This document shows, in pieces, positions 52,981 through 62,489 of a DNA stretch of 64,000 bases (positions are counted from its first letter, which is position 1; each line of letters begins with the position of its first letter). The stretch is from the NCBI RefSeq assembly GCF_000819805.1, contig NZ_CDCE01000029.1, positions 436,833-500,832 on the forward strand, given 5' to 3'. This DNA is from Aeromonas diversa CDC 2478-85 (GTDB taxonomy: Bacteria; Pseudomonadota; Gammaproteobacteria; Enterobacterales; Aeromonadaceae). The position numbers and the translations under genes are program-made. Under the pieces are notes generated by a model. The model did no database searches. It worked only from the letters and a program-made list of their open reading frames with translations, and was not told the DNA's origin.

Positions 52981-54879
52981 ATGATCTCTCAACCCACACT
53001 CAATGCCGTGACAGTCAAGGCCGCACCCGGCGAGAGCGCGAGTGCCGCGGCCAAGGGGGGCGATTTTGCTGCCCTGCTGACAGGAGAGGGCGGCGATCCG
53101 TCGCAAGTCGAGCGTCGACCGGCTGGATTGGACGACGATTCGACGGCCGTAGAGACTCAGCCCGAGAGCAAGAAGAAGGGGCAAGAGAGCGGCGAAGAGT
53201 TGCCGCAGGATCTGCTGGCCCGCTTGATGGCCTCTCAGCAAACCAGCACTCAGCTGACCGCGGCAGCGCCGCAGGGCGAATGGGTTGATGCGCCGTGCGA
53301 GGGGCCGGATGATGCTCTGGACGAGATGGGGGCATCGGCCTCTATCGACGCAAAGGGAGAGGCCAAGGCCGCCGGCGTGCAGACTGCTCAGAGCTGTGCG
53401 GCTCAGCTTGCTGCACAGAGCGATGGTGGCGACAGTGCGATGAGCGAAGAGGAGGCGACCCCGTTAGAGGGGAAAGGTGCACGCTCTCGCGCCGGTCGCG
53501 ATGAGACGGCCCCCACTCCAGGCCTGAGCGGTCAACTGGCGCAGGTTGGGCGTGAGGTGCAGGCCGATGAACCGCCCGAGCCGGTAGGGGAGGGGCATGG
53601 CAACGCGGCAGGCAATGGCAAGGCTCCTGTGGCGGGCCAGCCGGAGCCGGGTAATGGTAAGGTTCCGCTGACCACTCTGCTTGAGGCTGGCATGGCTGCC
53701 ACTAAGGTGACAGAAGAAGAGGTGGCCGAAGAGAGCCCTCTCCTGGCAGAGACAACACCTGAGGCGAGCAAGGCAGAACTGGCCCCCAAAGAGAAAGCGG
53801 CATTGCAGCGCCCACTACGCCCGTCGGAGACCAAGCCAGCCGAGGTCCTGCCTGACACGTCTTCCCCGAGCAAGGTGGCGGCTCCCTCGGCCGAGGGCAA
53901 GGTTGCCTCGGCTCGCACCGAACCGACCGAACACTCCCCGTCTAACGGCGCCAATCCGGTGACGGCACAGTCTAACCAGGCTCGTGCCGATGCCGGTGCT
54001 GCCAACCCGTTACCTGGGGTGACCAAGGACGTGGCGATGAGTGCTGCGCCGAGCGCTGAAGTGAGCGCCAATGAGGCGAAGGCACCGGCAGGCAGCGCCG
54101 TACCAGCCAACCCGTCTCAGGTCCAGGTCACGGCGGATATTGGGCGTCAATCCTCCGTTGCGGTCGCAGAAACCCTGGCCGAGCGTGTTGTCGCAGAGCC
54201 TCAACAGGCGACCCTCGTCAGGGAAACCGTCGCGGCCGCTCGGGCAGGGCGTAGTGAGGAGCGCCGTGATGGCAAAAGCCAGCCGCTGAACACCGAAGGG
54301 AGCGGCGCGACGGTGACCCCTCATGCCACACCGAGCAGCCCGGTGCCCGAGAGCCGGCCGCTGACGGCCCAGCAGGACGTGGCGCGGCGGGAGAGTGTGC
54401 CTACTTTCCCGGGGGCTCAGCGCCTGACGCCGGAGAGCGCACCTGGCGAGTTACAACACAAGGTCAACGTGATGCTGACTGACAAGCTGCAGCAGGCGGA
54501 GCTGCAGCTCGATCCTATCGGGCTGGGTAAGATGAAGATCCACCTGCAGATTGGGCAGGATCAGCAGGTTAGCGTCCACTTCGTGGTTCAGCATGGCCAG
54601 ACCAGGGAGATGCTGGAGCAGAGCATGCCACGGCTACGAGAGATGCTGGCCGGGCAAGGCATCCAGCTGGGACAGACCCAAGTGCAACATTTCCAGCAGG
54701 GTCAACAGCAGGGACAGCAGATGGGTCAACAGATGAGCCAGCAGATGAACCAAGAAGGGCGTGGTCGTGGTGCTGAAGGCTATCTCGGCGGGGGAGAGGA
54801 TGACGGCAGTGTGGTGCCAACCGGTGACCGGTTGGCCAGGGAATCGGCAACCGACCGCGGAATTGATTTCTATGCTTGA
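52981..54879 (+). CDS. fliK: Flagellar hook-length control protein FliK
   Basis: The 632-aa secreted ruler protein has a long low-complexity N-terminal region (about 1-470, rich in Ala, Glu, Ser and Pro). The C-terminal switch domain (about 480-590) contains KVNVMLTDKLQQAELQLDP and LGKMKIHLQIGQDQQVSVHFVVQ, which interacts with FlhB to stop hook export. A Gln-rich tail (QQGQQQGQQMGQQM) follows. It is longer than the enterobacterial protein (about 400 aa), which is common in polar systems. The 108 nt before it show no clear promoter. Confidence 0.93.
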   Translation: MISQPTLNAVTVKAAPGESASAAAKGGDFAALLTGEGGDPSQVERRPAGLDDDSTAVETQPESKKKGQESGEELPQDLLARLMASQQTSTQLTAAAPQGEWVDAPCEGPDDALDEMGASASIDAKGEAKAAGVQTAQSCAAQLAAQSDGGDSAMSEEEATPLEGKGARSRAGRDETAPTPGLSGQLAQVGREVQADEPPEPVGEGHGNAAGNGKAPVAGQPEPGNGKVPLTTLLEAGMAATKVTEEEVAEESPLLAETTPEASKAELAPKEKAALQRPLRPSETKPAEVLPDTSSPSKVAAPSAEGKVASARTEPTEHSPSNGANPVTAQSNQARADAGAANPLPGVTKDVAMSAAPSAEVSANEAKAPAGSAVPANPSQVQVTADIGRQSSVAVAETLAERVVAEPQQATLVRETVAAARAGRSEERRDGKSQPLNTEGSGATVTPHATPSSPVPESRPLTAQQDVARRESVPTFPGAQRLTPESAPGELQHKVNVMLTDKLQQAELQLDPIGLGKMKIHLQIGQDQQVSVHFVVQHGQTREMLEQSMPRLREMLAGQGIQLGQTQVQHFQQGQQQGQQMGQQMSQQMNQEGRGRGAEGYLGGGEDDGSVVPTGDRLARESATDRGIDFYA

Positions 54880-54936
54880 AGCGCCCCGTAGCAACTATAT
54901 GATAATGAAACAGTTAAGTGACAGGGTGGCGTGGCG

Positions 54937-55458
54937 ATGGCAGATGACAATGAATTGACGCTCAAGGACAAGGGGAGCAGTAAGAAAAAGCTCATTATCA
55001 TCGGCGTTATCGCGCTGGTGCTGCTGGCCGGCGGTGGCGGTGCGGCCTGGTTATTACTGGGCGGCTCGGGCGGCGATAGTGCGCCGGCAGAGACGACCGA
55101 CAGCGCAGAGACGCCGGCCAAGGCGGATACCAAGAATCAACCGCCCCTCTATGTGGGCATGCCGCGTCCCTTCGTCTTCAATGTCAGTGGCCAGAGCCGC
55201 GATCGTCTGGTGCAGATCAAGGTGCAGTTGATGGTGCGTGGTGCCGCCAACGATGGCCTGGCAAAACAGCATATTCCCCTGATCGAGGGTACTCTGCTGC
55301 GCGTCTTCAGCGCCGCCACGGCCGAGCAGTTGTCGACCTTTGAGGGCAAGGAAAAAATGAGAACCGATGCGTTGGAAGAGTGCCAGCGCGTGCTCAAAGA
55401 GCTGACCAAGGAGAGTGTGGTGGAACAGGTACTCTTTACCGGCTTTGTGATGCAGTAG
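54937..55458 (+). CDS. fliL: Flagellar basal body protein FliL
   Basis: The 173-aa single-pass membrane protein has a cytoplasmic start, one helix (about 19-40, LIIIGVIALVLLAGGGGAAWLLLGG) and a periplasmic domain with PRPFVFNVSGQSRDRLVQIKVQLM. FliL surrounds the stators and supports torque. The ATG at 54937 is preferred to the GTG at 54931 by spacing from AGGGTGG. It is followed by fliM after 7 nt. Confidence 0.92.
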   Translation: MADDNELTLKDKGSSKKKLIIIGVIALVLLAGGGGAAWLLLGGSGGDSAPAETTDSAETPAKADTKNQPPLYVGMPRPFVFNVSGQSRDRLVQIKVQLMVRGAANDGLAKQHIPLIEGTLLRVFSAATAEQLSTFEGKEKMRTDALEECQRVLKELTKESVVEQVLFTGFVMQ

Positions 55459-55465
55459 GTGAACC

Positions 55466-56533
55466 GTGAGTGATCTCTTAAGCCAGGATGAAATCGATGC
55501 CCTGCTCCATGGGGTGGATGAGGTCGAAGAAGAGGAGATAGGCCCCTCGGGTGGCCCCGGCGTCGCCTCGTTCGATTTCTCTTCCCAGGATCGCATCGTC
55601 CGGGGTCGCATGCCGACGCTGGAGTTGGTGAACGAGCGTTTTGCTCGTCACATGCGGATCAGCCTCTTCAACATGATGCGTCGAACCGCAGAAGTGTCCA
55701 TCAACGGGGTGCAGATGCTGAAGTTTGGCGAGTATGTGCATACCCTGTTTGTGCCGACCAGTCTCAACATGGTGCGCTTTCGTCCCTTGAAGGGAACTGC
55801 GCTCATCACCATGGAGGCCCGTCTGGTCTTTATCCTGGTGGAAAACTTCTTCGGCGGCGATGGTCGCTATCACGCCAAGATCGAGGGGCGTGAGTTCACC
55901 CCCACCGAGCGACGCATCATTCAGATGCTGCTCAAGCTGGTGTTCGAAGATTATAAGGATGCCTGGGCTCCGGTGATGGACGTGGGTTTTGAATACCTCG
56001 ACTCCGAGGTGAACCCGGCCATGGCCAACATAGTGAGCCCGACCGAGGTGATAGTGGTCAGCTCTTTTCATATCGAGCTCGATGGCGGGGGGGGCGATTT
56101 TCATGTGGCCATGCCCTACTCCATGCTCGAGCCTATCCGCGAATTGCTCGATGCCGGTGTTCAGAGTGACAAGGGGGACACCGATGTGCGCTGGAGCAAA
56201 GCGCTGCGCGATGAGATCATGGATGTAAAGGTCGGTCTGCGGGCCAAGCTGCTCGAGACCGATATCAGCCTGCGCGAGCTGATGGAGCTGCAACCGGGTG
56301 ACGTCATTCCGGTGGAAATGCCGGAAAACCTGCTCGTGTTTGTAGAAGATTTGCCCACGTTTCACGCCAAGATGGGACGAACCCGGGAGAAGGTGGCACT
56401 CAAGATCACCGACAAGCTCAAGCGGCCCGATTCGGTGAAGACAGAGATGCACCTGGTAACCCGGGGTGGGGTGAGGATCGATGGGGATGTGGAGCTCGAG
56501 GAGCTCGAGCGTAGCATTCAGGAACAGCAGTAA
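55466..56533 (+). CDS. fliM: Flagellar motor switch protein FliM
   Basis: The 355-aa C-ring protein binds phospho-CheY. The CheY-binding peptide is present at the N-terminus (LLSQDEIDALLHG). The middle domain has RIVRGRMPTLELVNERFARHMRISLFN and GGDGRYHAKIEGREFTPTERRII, and a SpoA domain ends the protein. Translation starts at GTG 55466. The gene lies 7 nt after fliL and 29 nt before fliN. Confidence 0.96.
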   Translation: MSDLLSQDEIDALLHGVDEVEEEEIGPSGGPGVASFDFSSQDRIVRGRMPTLELVNERFARHMRISLFNMMRRTAEVSINGVQMLKFGEYVHTLFVPTSLNMVRFRPLKGTALITMEARLVFILVENFFGGDGRYHAKIEGREFTPTERRIIQMLLKLVFEDYKDAWAPVMDVGFEYLDSEVNPAMANIVSPTEVIVVSSFHIELDGGGGDFHVAMPYSMLEPIRELLDAGVQSDKGDTDVRWSKALRDEIMDVKVGLRAKLLETDISLRELMELQPGDVIPVEMPENLLVFVEDLPTFHAKMGRTREKVALKITDKLKRPDSVKTEMHLVTRGGVRIDGDVELEELERSIQEQQ

Positions 56534-56562
56534 GCCCGATTAAGAACAAGGATTCGATAAAC

Positions 56563-56967
56563 ATGAGTGGAAACGACGAAGAGCAGGACCTGATGGCGGA
56601 TGCCTGGGCAGCGGCGCTGGAAGAGCAGGTGGCGTCCGAGGCGGCCGAGGTAAAACCGGCCCCTCTCGAGGAGCTTCAGGAAGATCCTCCCATCTCGGCC
56701 GAAGAGCGCCGTAAGCTCGATACCATTCTCGACATTCCCGTGACCATTTCGATGGAGGTCGGGCGCAGTCAGATCAGTATCCGCAACTTGCTGCAGCTTA
56801 ACCAAGGCTCTGTGGTCGAACTGGACCGGGTGGCGGGTGAGCCGCTCGATGTGTTGGTTAACGGTACCCTGATCGCCCACGGCGAGGTAGTGGTGGTCAA
56901 CGACAAGTTCGGTATCCGACTGACCGATGTCATCAGCCAGATCGAGCGGATCAAGAAACTGAAATGA
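56563..56967 (+). CDS. fliN: Flagellar motor switch protein FliN
   Basis: The 134-aa C-ring protein has an acidic N-terminal extension (MSGNDEEQDLMADAWAAALE) and a SpoA domain with LDTILDIPVTISMEVGRSQISIRNLLQLNQGSVVELDRVAGEPLDVLVNGTLIAHGEVVVVNDKFGIRLTD visible in order (residues about 47-125). It overlaps fliO by 4 nt. Confidence 0.95.
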   Translation: MSGNDEEQDLMADAWAAALEEQVASEAAEVKPAPLEELQEDPPISAEERRKLDTILDIPVTISMEVGRSQISIRNLLQLNQGSVVELDRVAGEPLDVLVNGTLIAHGEVVVVNDKFGIRLTDVISQIERIKKLK

Positions 56968-57335
56968 TGCGTTATCTATGGCTGTTATTGCCGCTTCCCC
57001 TCTGGGCCGAGCCCACTGGCGCCAGTGCGCCGACGCTGACATCTTGGCTGCTCTCGAGCCTGCTGGTGATCGGCCTCATCGTGGCGCTGGGGGCGCTGCT
57101 GAAGAAGACCCGCCTATCCCAAAGCCTGAGCGGTGGCCAGATGAAGGTGGTGGCTACCCTGCCTCTGGGCGTCAAAGAGAAGCTGATCGTGGTGAAGGTG
57201 GGGCAACAGCAGTATCTGCTGGGGGTCACCCCGGCGCAGGTGAGTTTGCTCTCGCGTCTCGACACCCCGCTCGATGAAGTCCAGCCCTTTGCCCAGCAGC
57301 TGGGCAAGTTGATGAAAAAGGATGACCATGCGTAG
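56964..57335 (+). CDS. fliO: Flagellar export gate assembly protein FliO
   Basis: The 123-aa protein has a signal-like N-terminus ([18 protein letters not shown]) and one membrane helix (about 27-48, [21 protein letters not shown]). The cytoplasmic tail has [28 protein letters not shown], the FliO family pattern. FliO helps assemble the FliP-FliR gate. It overlaps fliN (ATGA) and its end overlaps fliP by 8 nt. Confidence 0.92.
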   Translation: MMRYLWLLLPLPLWAEPTGASAPTLTSWLLSSLLVIGLIVALGALLKKTRLSQSLSGGQMKVVATLPLGVKEKLIVVKVGQQQYLLGVTPAQVSLLSRLDTPLDEVQPFAQQLGKLMKKDDHA

Positions 57336-58068
57336 CCTGCTTTGGCTTGGATTGCTGCTGGCAGCACCGCTCTGTTTCGGTCAGGACGGCATGTCGGCGG
57401 TGACGGTCACCACCAATGCCGATGGCAGTCAGGAGTACAGCCTGACCCTGCAGGTGCTGGCACTGATGACGGCGCTCTCTTTCCTGCCCGCCATCGTCAT
57501 CATGATGACCTCCTTTACCCGTATTGTGGTGGTGCTGGGGATACTGCGTCAGGCTATCGGCCTGCAACAGAGTCCCTCCAACCAGGTGCTGATCGGGATT
57601 GCGCTCTTCATGACCTTCTTCATCATGTCGCCAGTGCTCGATCGTATCAATGAGGAGGCGCTGCAACCCTATCTGGCCGAGACCATCACGTCCAAGGAGG
57701 CGTTGGAAAAGGCGCAGGTTCCGTTGCAGCAGTTCATGCTGTCACAGACTCGCATCAAGGATCTCAATACCTTCATGGAGATCGCCAATGTGAAGGTGGA
57801 TAAGCCTCAGGATGCCCCTATGCGGGTGCTGATCCCGGCCTTTGTGACCAGTGAGCTCAAGACGGCGTTTCAGATCGGCTTCATGCTGTTCCTGCCGTTT
57901 CTGGTCATCGATCTGGTGGTGGCCAGTATACTGATGGCAATGGGGATGATGATGCTCTCTCCCATGATAGTGTCACTCCCCTTCAAACTGATGCTGTTCG
58001 TGATGGTCGACGGATGGAACCTCATCATGGGCAGCCTAGCCACCAGTTTTGGCCTGGGCAGCGGTTAA
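57328..58068 (+). CDS. fliP: Flagellar export gate protein FliP
   Basis: The 246-aa protein has a cleavable signal peptide ([18 protein letters not shown]), as FliP but not SctR does. The family segments [71 protein letters not shown] are all present. The ATG at 57328 is chosen over 57322 by spacing from AAGGAT. Paralogue of sctR at 7,245. Confidence 0.96.
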   Translation: MRSLLWLGLLLAAPLCFGQDGMSAVTVTTNADGSQEYSLTLQVLALMTALSFLPAIVIMMTSFTRIVVVLGILRQAIGLQQSPSNQVLIGIALFMTFFIMSPVLDRINEEALQPYLAETITSKEALEKAQVPLQQFMLSQTRIKDLNTFMEIANVKVDKPQDAPMRVLIPAFVTSELKTAFQIGFMLFLPFLVIDLVVASILMAMGMMMLSPMIVSLPFKLMLFVMVDGWNLIMGSLATSFGLGSG

Positions 58069-58077
58069 GGAGCGTCC

Positions 58078-58347
58078 ATGTCACCGGAAACCTTCGTCGA
58101 TGTGTTTCGTGAGGCGCTCTGGATTGTGAGCGTCATGGTGTGTGCCGTCATCCTGCCCAGCCTGCTGGTGGGGCTGGTGGTTTCCATCTTCCAGGCGGCG
58201 ACCTCGATCAACGAGCAGACGTTAAGTTTTTTGCCTCGCCTTATCGTCACCCTCCTTGCCCTGGCGCTGGGGGCTCATTGGGGGATGCAGAGTCTGATGG
58301 ATTTCTTCATCCTGATGGTGCAGCAGATCCCCGAGGTCGTGGGGTGA
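58078..58347 (+). CDS. fliQ: Flagellar export gate protein FliQ
   Basis: The 89-aa protein has two membrane helices flanking VSIFQAATSINEQTLSFLPRL, the FliQ/SctS hairpin. It is the same length as sctS here. An AAGGAG ribosome binding site precedes the ATG. Its TGA stop is part of the GTGA overlap with fliR. Confidence 0.95.
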   Translation: MSPETFVDVFREALWIVSVMVCAVILPSLLVGLVVSIFQAATSINEQTLSFLPRLIVTLLALALGAHWGMQSLMDFFILMVQQIPEVVG

Positions 58348-59141
58348 CCGTCTCCACTGGCCTCATCATGGCGTGGTTGGCCTCTTTCATCTGGCCCTTG
58401 TGCCGGATTGGTGGCATGTTGATGGTCATGGTGGTCTTCGGTAGCCGACTGGTGCCTATGCAGGTGCGCATGCTGCTGAGCCTCTCTATCACCCTGGTGG
58501 TTGTTCCCGTTTTACCACCCATGCCGGCCGATCCCCTCTTCTCGGGGAGTGGCTTTCTCATTACGGTACAGCAGCTCTTGATTGGAATCGCGATGGGGCA
58601 GTTGACCCTGTTCCTGACCGAGAGCTTCGTCATGGCCGGTCAGGTACTGGCGATGCAGACGAGCCTGGGCTTTGCCTCTCTGGTCGATCCCATGAACGGG
58701 CAGTCGGCTCCTGTGGTGGGGCAGTTTTACCTGATGCTGGCGACCCTGGTTTTCTTGGCGGTGGACGGGCATCTGTTATTGTTGCGGCTGGTTATCCTCA
58801 GCTTCGAGACGCTGCCGGTTTCGCAAGCAGGTATACCGGCGGTCGTGTACCGCGACTTGGCGGCATTTCTCGGTATCATGTTTCAGGCCGCACTGGTGAT
58901 GTCACTCTCTGCCATCATCGCCTTACTGCTCATCAACTTCTCGTTTGGTGTGATGACTCGCGCCGCCCCCCAATTAAACATCTTCAGCATGGGGTTTGCG
59001 GTCAGCATGATCGCCGGCCTCTTCATCATCTGGCTCACCATCGGTAGCCTGACAGAGCATTTCGACAATATCTGGTCTAGGGTTCAGGAGCTGCTCTGCT
59101 TGGCCATCGGCACCCAGTGTGCGGGAGGCATAGGTGGCTGA
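58344..59141 (+). CDS. fliR: Flagellar export gate protein FliR
   Basis: The 265-aa multi-pass protein completes the FliPQR gate. FVMAGQVLAMQTSLGFASLVDPMNGQSAPVVGQFY and RAAPQLNIFSMGF are the family markers. A GTG start at 58344 overlaps the fliQ stop; an ATG at 58368 would remove the first residues but leave the first helix mostly intact. Its end overlaps flhB by 8 nt. Confidence 0.93.
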   Translation: MTVSTGLIMAWLASFIWPLCRIGGMLMVMVVFGSRLVPMQVRMLLSLSITLVVVPVLPPMPADPLFSGSGFLITVQQLLIGIAMGQLTLFLTESFVMAGQVLAMQTSLGFASLVDPMNGQSAPVVGQFYLMLATLVFLAVDGHLLLLRLVILSFETLPVSQAGIPAVVYRDLAAFLGIMFQAALVMSLSAIIALLLINFSFGVMTRAAPQLNIFSMGFAVSMIAGLFIIWLTIGSLTEHFDNIWSRVQELLCLAIGTQCAGGIGG

Positions 59142-60264
59142 TTCGGATCAGGAACGCTCGGAGTTACCCACCGGGAAACGACTTGAGGAAGCGAGAGAGA
59201 AAGGGCAGATCCCCCGCTCTCGCGAACTGGGGACGGCCAGCGTCTTGTTGGCGGCCTGCTTCGCCCTGATGATGGTCAAGGGGAGTCTCGCCGCGTCGCT
59301 TGTGTCCATATTTCAGCAGGGATTCTCACTACAGCGAGAGCAGATGTTCGACCCCTACGCCATGCCGGCCTTGTTGGGGGAGATGATCAAGGAATTGATC
59401 GAGCCTCTGGGCATCCTCTTTTTCCTGGTCGCAGTTGCCTCGTTTGTCGGTAACATTCTGATGGGGGGCTATAACTTCTCGACCGAGGCGATGCAGCCCA
59501 AGTTTAGCAAGCTTAACCCCCTGAGCGGGCTCAAGCGGATCTTCGGTGTTCAGTCTTTGGTGGAGCTGCTGAAGTCGATCGCCAAGGTGCTCTTTATCGC
59601 CCTCTTTGCCTGGTGGTTGCTAGCCAGCCAGTTCGATCACCTGATGCATCTCTCCGTAGAAGGGTTTCCCGGTGGGCTACTCGATGCCATCGAACTCTTC
59701 TTGTGGATGATCCTGGTGCTCTGCTGTTCTCTCTTGCCCATCGTGGCCATCGATGTTCCGTTTCAGCAGTGGAACCATACACGCCAGCTCAAGATGACCA
59801 AGCAGGAGGTGAAAGAGGAGTACGAGAACTCGGAAGGTAAGCCCGAAATCAAGGGGAAAAGACGGCAACTCCAGATGGAGATGGCAATGCGGCGCATGAT
59901 GGGGGATGTCCCCAAGGCCGATGTGATCATCACCAACCCGAGCCACTACTCGGTGGCCCTCCAGTATGATGCCAACAAACCGGGTGCCGCGCCCAAGGTA
60001 TTGGCCAAGGGGGTGGACGAAGTGGCGATGAAGATCCGGGAGATCGCCCGTGAGTACGAGATCCCCATTTTACCCTCTCCGGCGCTGACTCGGGCCATCT
60101 ACCATAGCACCGAGCTGGGCCAAGAGATCCCCGAGGGGCTCTTTGCTGCCGTGGCCCAGGTATTGGCCTATGTCTATCAACTCAAGCAGTTCCGTCGTGG
60201 CCGCAGTCATCGCCCGAAACCTTTGGCCCAGGATCTGCCCATTCCTGACGAGTATCGCAAGTGA
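59134..60264 (+). CDS. flhB: Flagellar export switch protein FlhB
   Basis: The 376-aa protein has four membrane segments in the first half and the cytoplasmic switch domain after. The autocleavage site reads NPSH (268-271) instead of the usual NPTH; the Asn-Pro bond is retained, so cleavage is likely but worth checking. The start ADSDQERSELPTGKRLEEAREKGQIPRS is typical. Translation starts at GTG 59134, inside the end of fliR, behind GGGAGG. About 106 nt follow before flhA, holding a sigma-54 promoter. Confidence 0.95.
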   Translation: MADSDQERSELPTGKRLEEAREKGQIPRSRELGTASVLLAACFALMMVKGSLAASLVSIFQQGFSLQREQMFDPYAMPALLGEMIKELIEPLGILFFLVAVASFVGNILMGGYNFSTEAMQPKFSKLNPLSGLKRIFGVQSLVELLKSIAKVLFIALFAWWLLASQFDHLMHLSVEGFPGGLLDAIELFLWMILVLCCSLLPIVAIDVPFQQWNHTRQLKMTKQEVKEEYENSEGKPEIKGKRRQLQMEMAMRRMMGDVPKADVIITNPSHYSVALQYDANKPGAAPKVLAKGVDEVAMKIREIAREYEIPILPSPALTRAIYHSTELGQEIPEGLFAAVAQVLAYVYQLKQFRRGRSHRPKPLAQDLPIPDEYRK

Positions 60265-60316
60265 CGGTCTTCTGACGACACAAATCTAACCAATTGAAAA
60301 TAACATAAATAAATTA

Positions 60317-60334
60317 TTGGAACGTTTTTTGCTT
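60317..60334 (+). promoter_or_regulatory. Sigma-54 promoter of flhA-flhF-flhG
   Basis: TTGGAACG-N4-TTGCTT has GG (60,319-20) and GC (60,331-32) exactly 10 nt apart, with most consensus bases in place. It lies 37 nt before the flhA ATG. Confidence 0.82.
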
Positions 60335-60370
60335 TTCGCATGTCAGGTGTAGTCAGATGCGATACGAGCG

Positions 60371-62473
60371 ATGGAAATGACCCAGATGCTGACCCGGCTA
60401 AAAGGGTACCGAGGCGTGCTAAGCAAAGGGATCGGGACTCCTTTGCTGGTGATGGCCTCCCTTGGCATGGTTGTGCTGCCCATGCCAGCCTTCCTGCTGG
60501 ATATTCTTTTCTCGTTCAACATCGCCCTGGCCATGGTGGTATTGCTGGTCGCCGTCTATACCCGGCGCCCTCTCGATTTTGCCGCATTTCCTACCGTATT
60601 GCTGATTGCCACCCTGCTGCGACTGGCCCTGAACGTGGCCTCGACCCGGGTAGTGCTGCTCGAAGGCCATAACGGTCCGGATGCTGCCGGTCATGTGATC
60701 GAAGCATTTGGCTCTGTGGTTATCGGTGGTAACTACGCGGTCGGTCTTATCGTCTTCTTGATCCTGATGATCATCAACTTCGTCGTGGTTACCAAGGGTG
60801 CCGGACGCATCTCAGAAGTGAGTGCCCGTTTCACCCTCGATGCGATGCCCGGTAAACAGATGGCCATTGATGCTGACCTCAATGCCGGCCTCATCAACCA
60901 GGAGGAGGCAAAGAAACGCCGCCAAGATGTCACCGCCGAGGCGGATTTCTATGGCTCTATGGATGGTGCCTCCAAATTCGTTAAAGGTGATGCAGTGGCC
61001 GGCATCATGGTGCTCTTTATCAACATCATCGGTGGTTTCATCATCGGCATGGTGCAGCACGGGCTGAGCTTTTCCGACGCGACACGCATCTACACCCTGC
61101 TCACCATAGGTGACGGTCTGGTAGCCCAGATCCCCTCACTGATGCTCTCTATCGCGGCAGCCATCATAGTTACCCGTCAAAATACTGACCAAGACATGGG
61201 ACAGGCGGTGCTGGGGCAGCTGTTTAGCAACCCGCGCTCGCTTATCATCACCGCCGCCATCCTGCTGATCATGGGGGTGGTACCCGGGATGCCTCATGTG
61301 GCGTTTCTGTCACTCGGCATCCTCTGTGCCGGGATCGCCTGGTGGCTGTTGCAGCGAGAGAAGCGCCTGGCGGCCCAACCCAAGGAGGATGGTGCGCTGG
61401 AGGGGGAATTGGAGACGCCCCATGAGCAGCGGGACTTGAGCTGGGATGATGTCATGCCCGTCGATGTGATCGGGTTGGAGGTGGGTTATCAGCTGATCCC
61501 GCTGGTGGACCGTAACCAGGGTGGGGAGTTGCTCACCCGGATCAAGGGGGTTCGTAAGAAGCTGTCTCAGGAGCTGGGTTTCCTGGTTCCGGCGGTGCAT
61601 ATCCGTGACAACCTGGATCTGGCGCCCAATCAGTATCGCATCACTCTGATGGGTGTCAGCACAGGTGAAGCGCAGATCTACCACGACAAAGAGATGGCCA
61701 TCAACCCGGGCCAGGTCTTTGGCTCCATTAACGGTGTCCCGACACGGGATCCTGCGTTTGGTCTCGAGGCGCTCTGGATTGGCAAGGATCAGGTCTCCCA
61801 TGCCCAGACCTTGGGTTATACGGTGGTGGATGCGGCGACCGTGGTGGCCACTCATCTCAGCCAGCTGCTGTCGAACCAGGCGGCGTTGCTGCTCGGTCAT
61901 GATGAGGTACAGCAACTGCTCGACATGGTTGCCAAGCATCAAGCCAAGCTGGTTGATGGGTTGGTACCTGAAGTGATTGCGATGGGCAATCTGGTCAAGG
62001 TGCTGCAGAACTTGTTGGGTGAAGGGGTTCCGATCCGCGACATGCGCACCATACTGCAGACGTTGGTGGAATATGCTCCCCGTAGCCAGGATCCCGAGGT
62101 ATTAACCGCCGCGTGCCGTATTGCCCTGCGCCGCCTCATCGTGCAGGAGATCGCCGGTACCGAGGCCGAGCTGCCCGTGATAACACTGGCGCCGGAATTG
62201 GAACGTATATTGCATCAATCCTTGCAGGCTGGTGGCAGTGAAGGCGCCGGTATCGAGCCGGGTCTGGCCGAGAGGATGCAGAGGTCACTGGCCGAGGCAA
62301 CCCAGCAGCAGGAATTGGAGGGTCAGCCTGCTGTATTGCTGACATCGGGAATTTTGCGCAACACCCTTGCCAAGTTTGTTAAGAATGCAATTCCGGGGTT
62401 GCGCGTCCTGTCCTACCAAGAAGTGCCTGACGACAAGCAGATCCGTATTGTCAGTGCGGTGGGGCAGAACTAG
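60371..62473 (+). CDS. flhA: Flagellar export gate protein FlhA
   Basis: The 700-aa protein forms the nonameric gate that receives flagellar substrates. About eight membrane segments occupy the first 330 residues, with the FHIPEP loop SARFTLDAMPGKQMAIDADLN. The cytoplasmic ring has VDVIGLEVGYQLIPLVD and a C-terminal LRVLSYQEVPDDKQIRIVSAV. Paralogue of sctV at 3,111. The ATG at 60371 is used; an ATG two codons later is an alternative. First gene of the flhA-flhF-flhG unit. Confidence 0.96.
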   Translation: MEMTQMLTRLKGYRGVLSKGIGTPLLVMASLGMVVLPMPAFLLDILFSFNIALAMVVLLVAVYTRRPLDFAAFPTVLLIATLLRLALNVASTRVVLLEGHNGPDAAGHVIEAFGSVVIGGNYAVGLIVFLILMIINFVVVTKGAGRISEVSARFTLDAMPGKQMAIDADLNAGLINQEEAKKRRQDVTAEADFYGSMDGASKFVKGDAVAGIMVLFINIIGGFIIGMVQHGLSFSDATRIYTLLTIGDGLVAQIPSLMLSIAAAIIVTRQNTDQDMGQAVLGQLFSNPRSLIITAAILLIMGVVPGMPHVAFLSLGILCAGIAWWLLQREKRLAAQPKEDGALEGELETPHEQRDLSWDDVMPVDVIGLEVGYQLIPLVDRNQGGELLTRIKGVRKKLSQELGFLVPAVHIRDNLDLAPNQYRITLMGVSTGEAQIYHDKEMAINPGQVFGSINGVPTRDPAFGLEALWIGKDQVSHAQTLGYTVVDAATVVATHLSQLLSNQAALLLGHDEVQQLLDMVAKHQAKLVDGLVPEVIAMGNLVKVLQNLLGEGVPIRDMRTILQTLVEYAPRSQDPEVLTAACRIALRRLIVQEIAGTEAELPVITLAPELERILHQSLQAGGSEGAGIEPGLAERMQRSLAEATQQQELEGQPAVLLTSGILRNTLAKFVKNAIPGLRVLSYQEVPDDKQIRIVSAVGQN

Positions 62474-62489
62474 CGAGCGGAGATGACAG

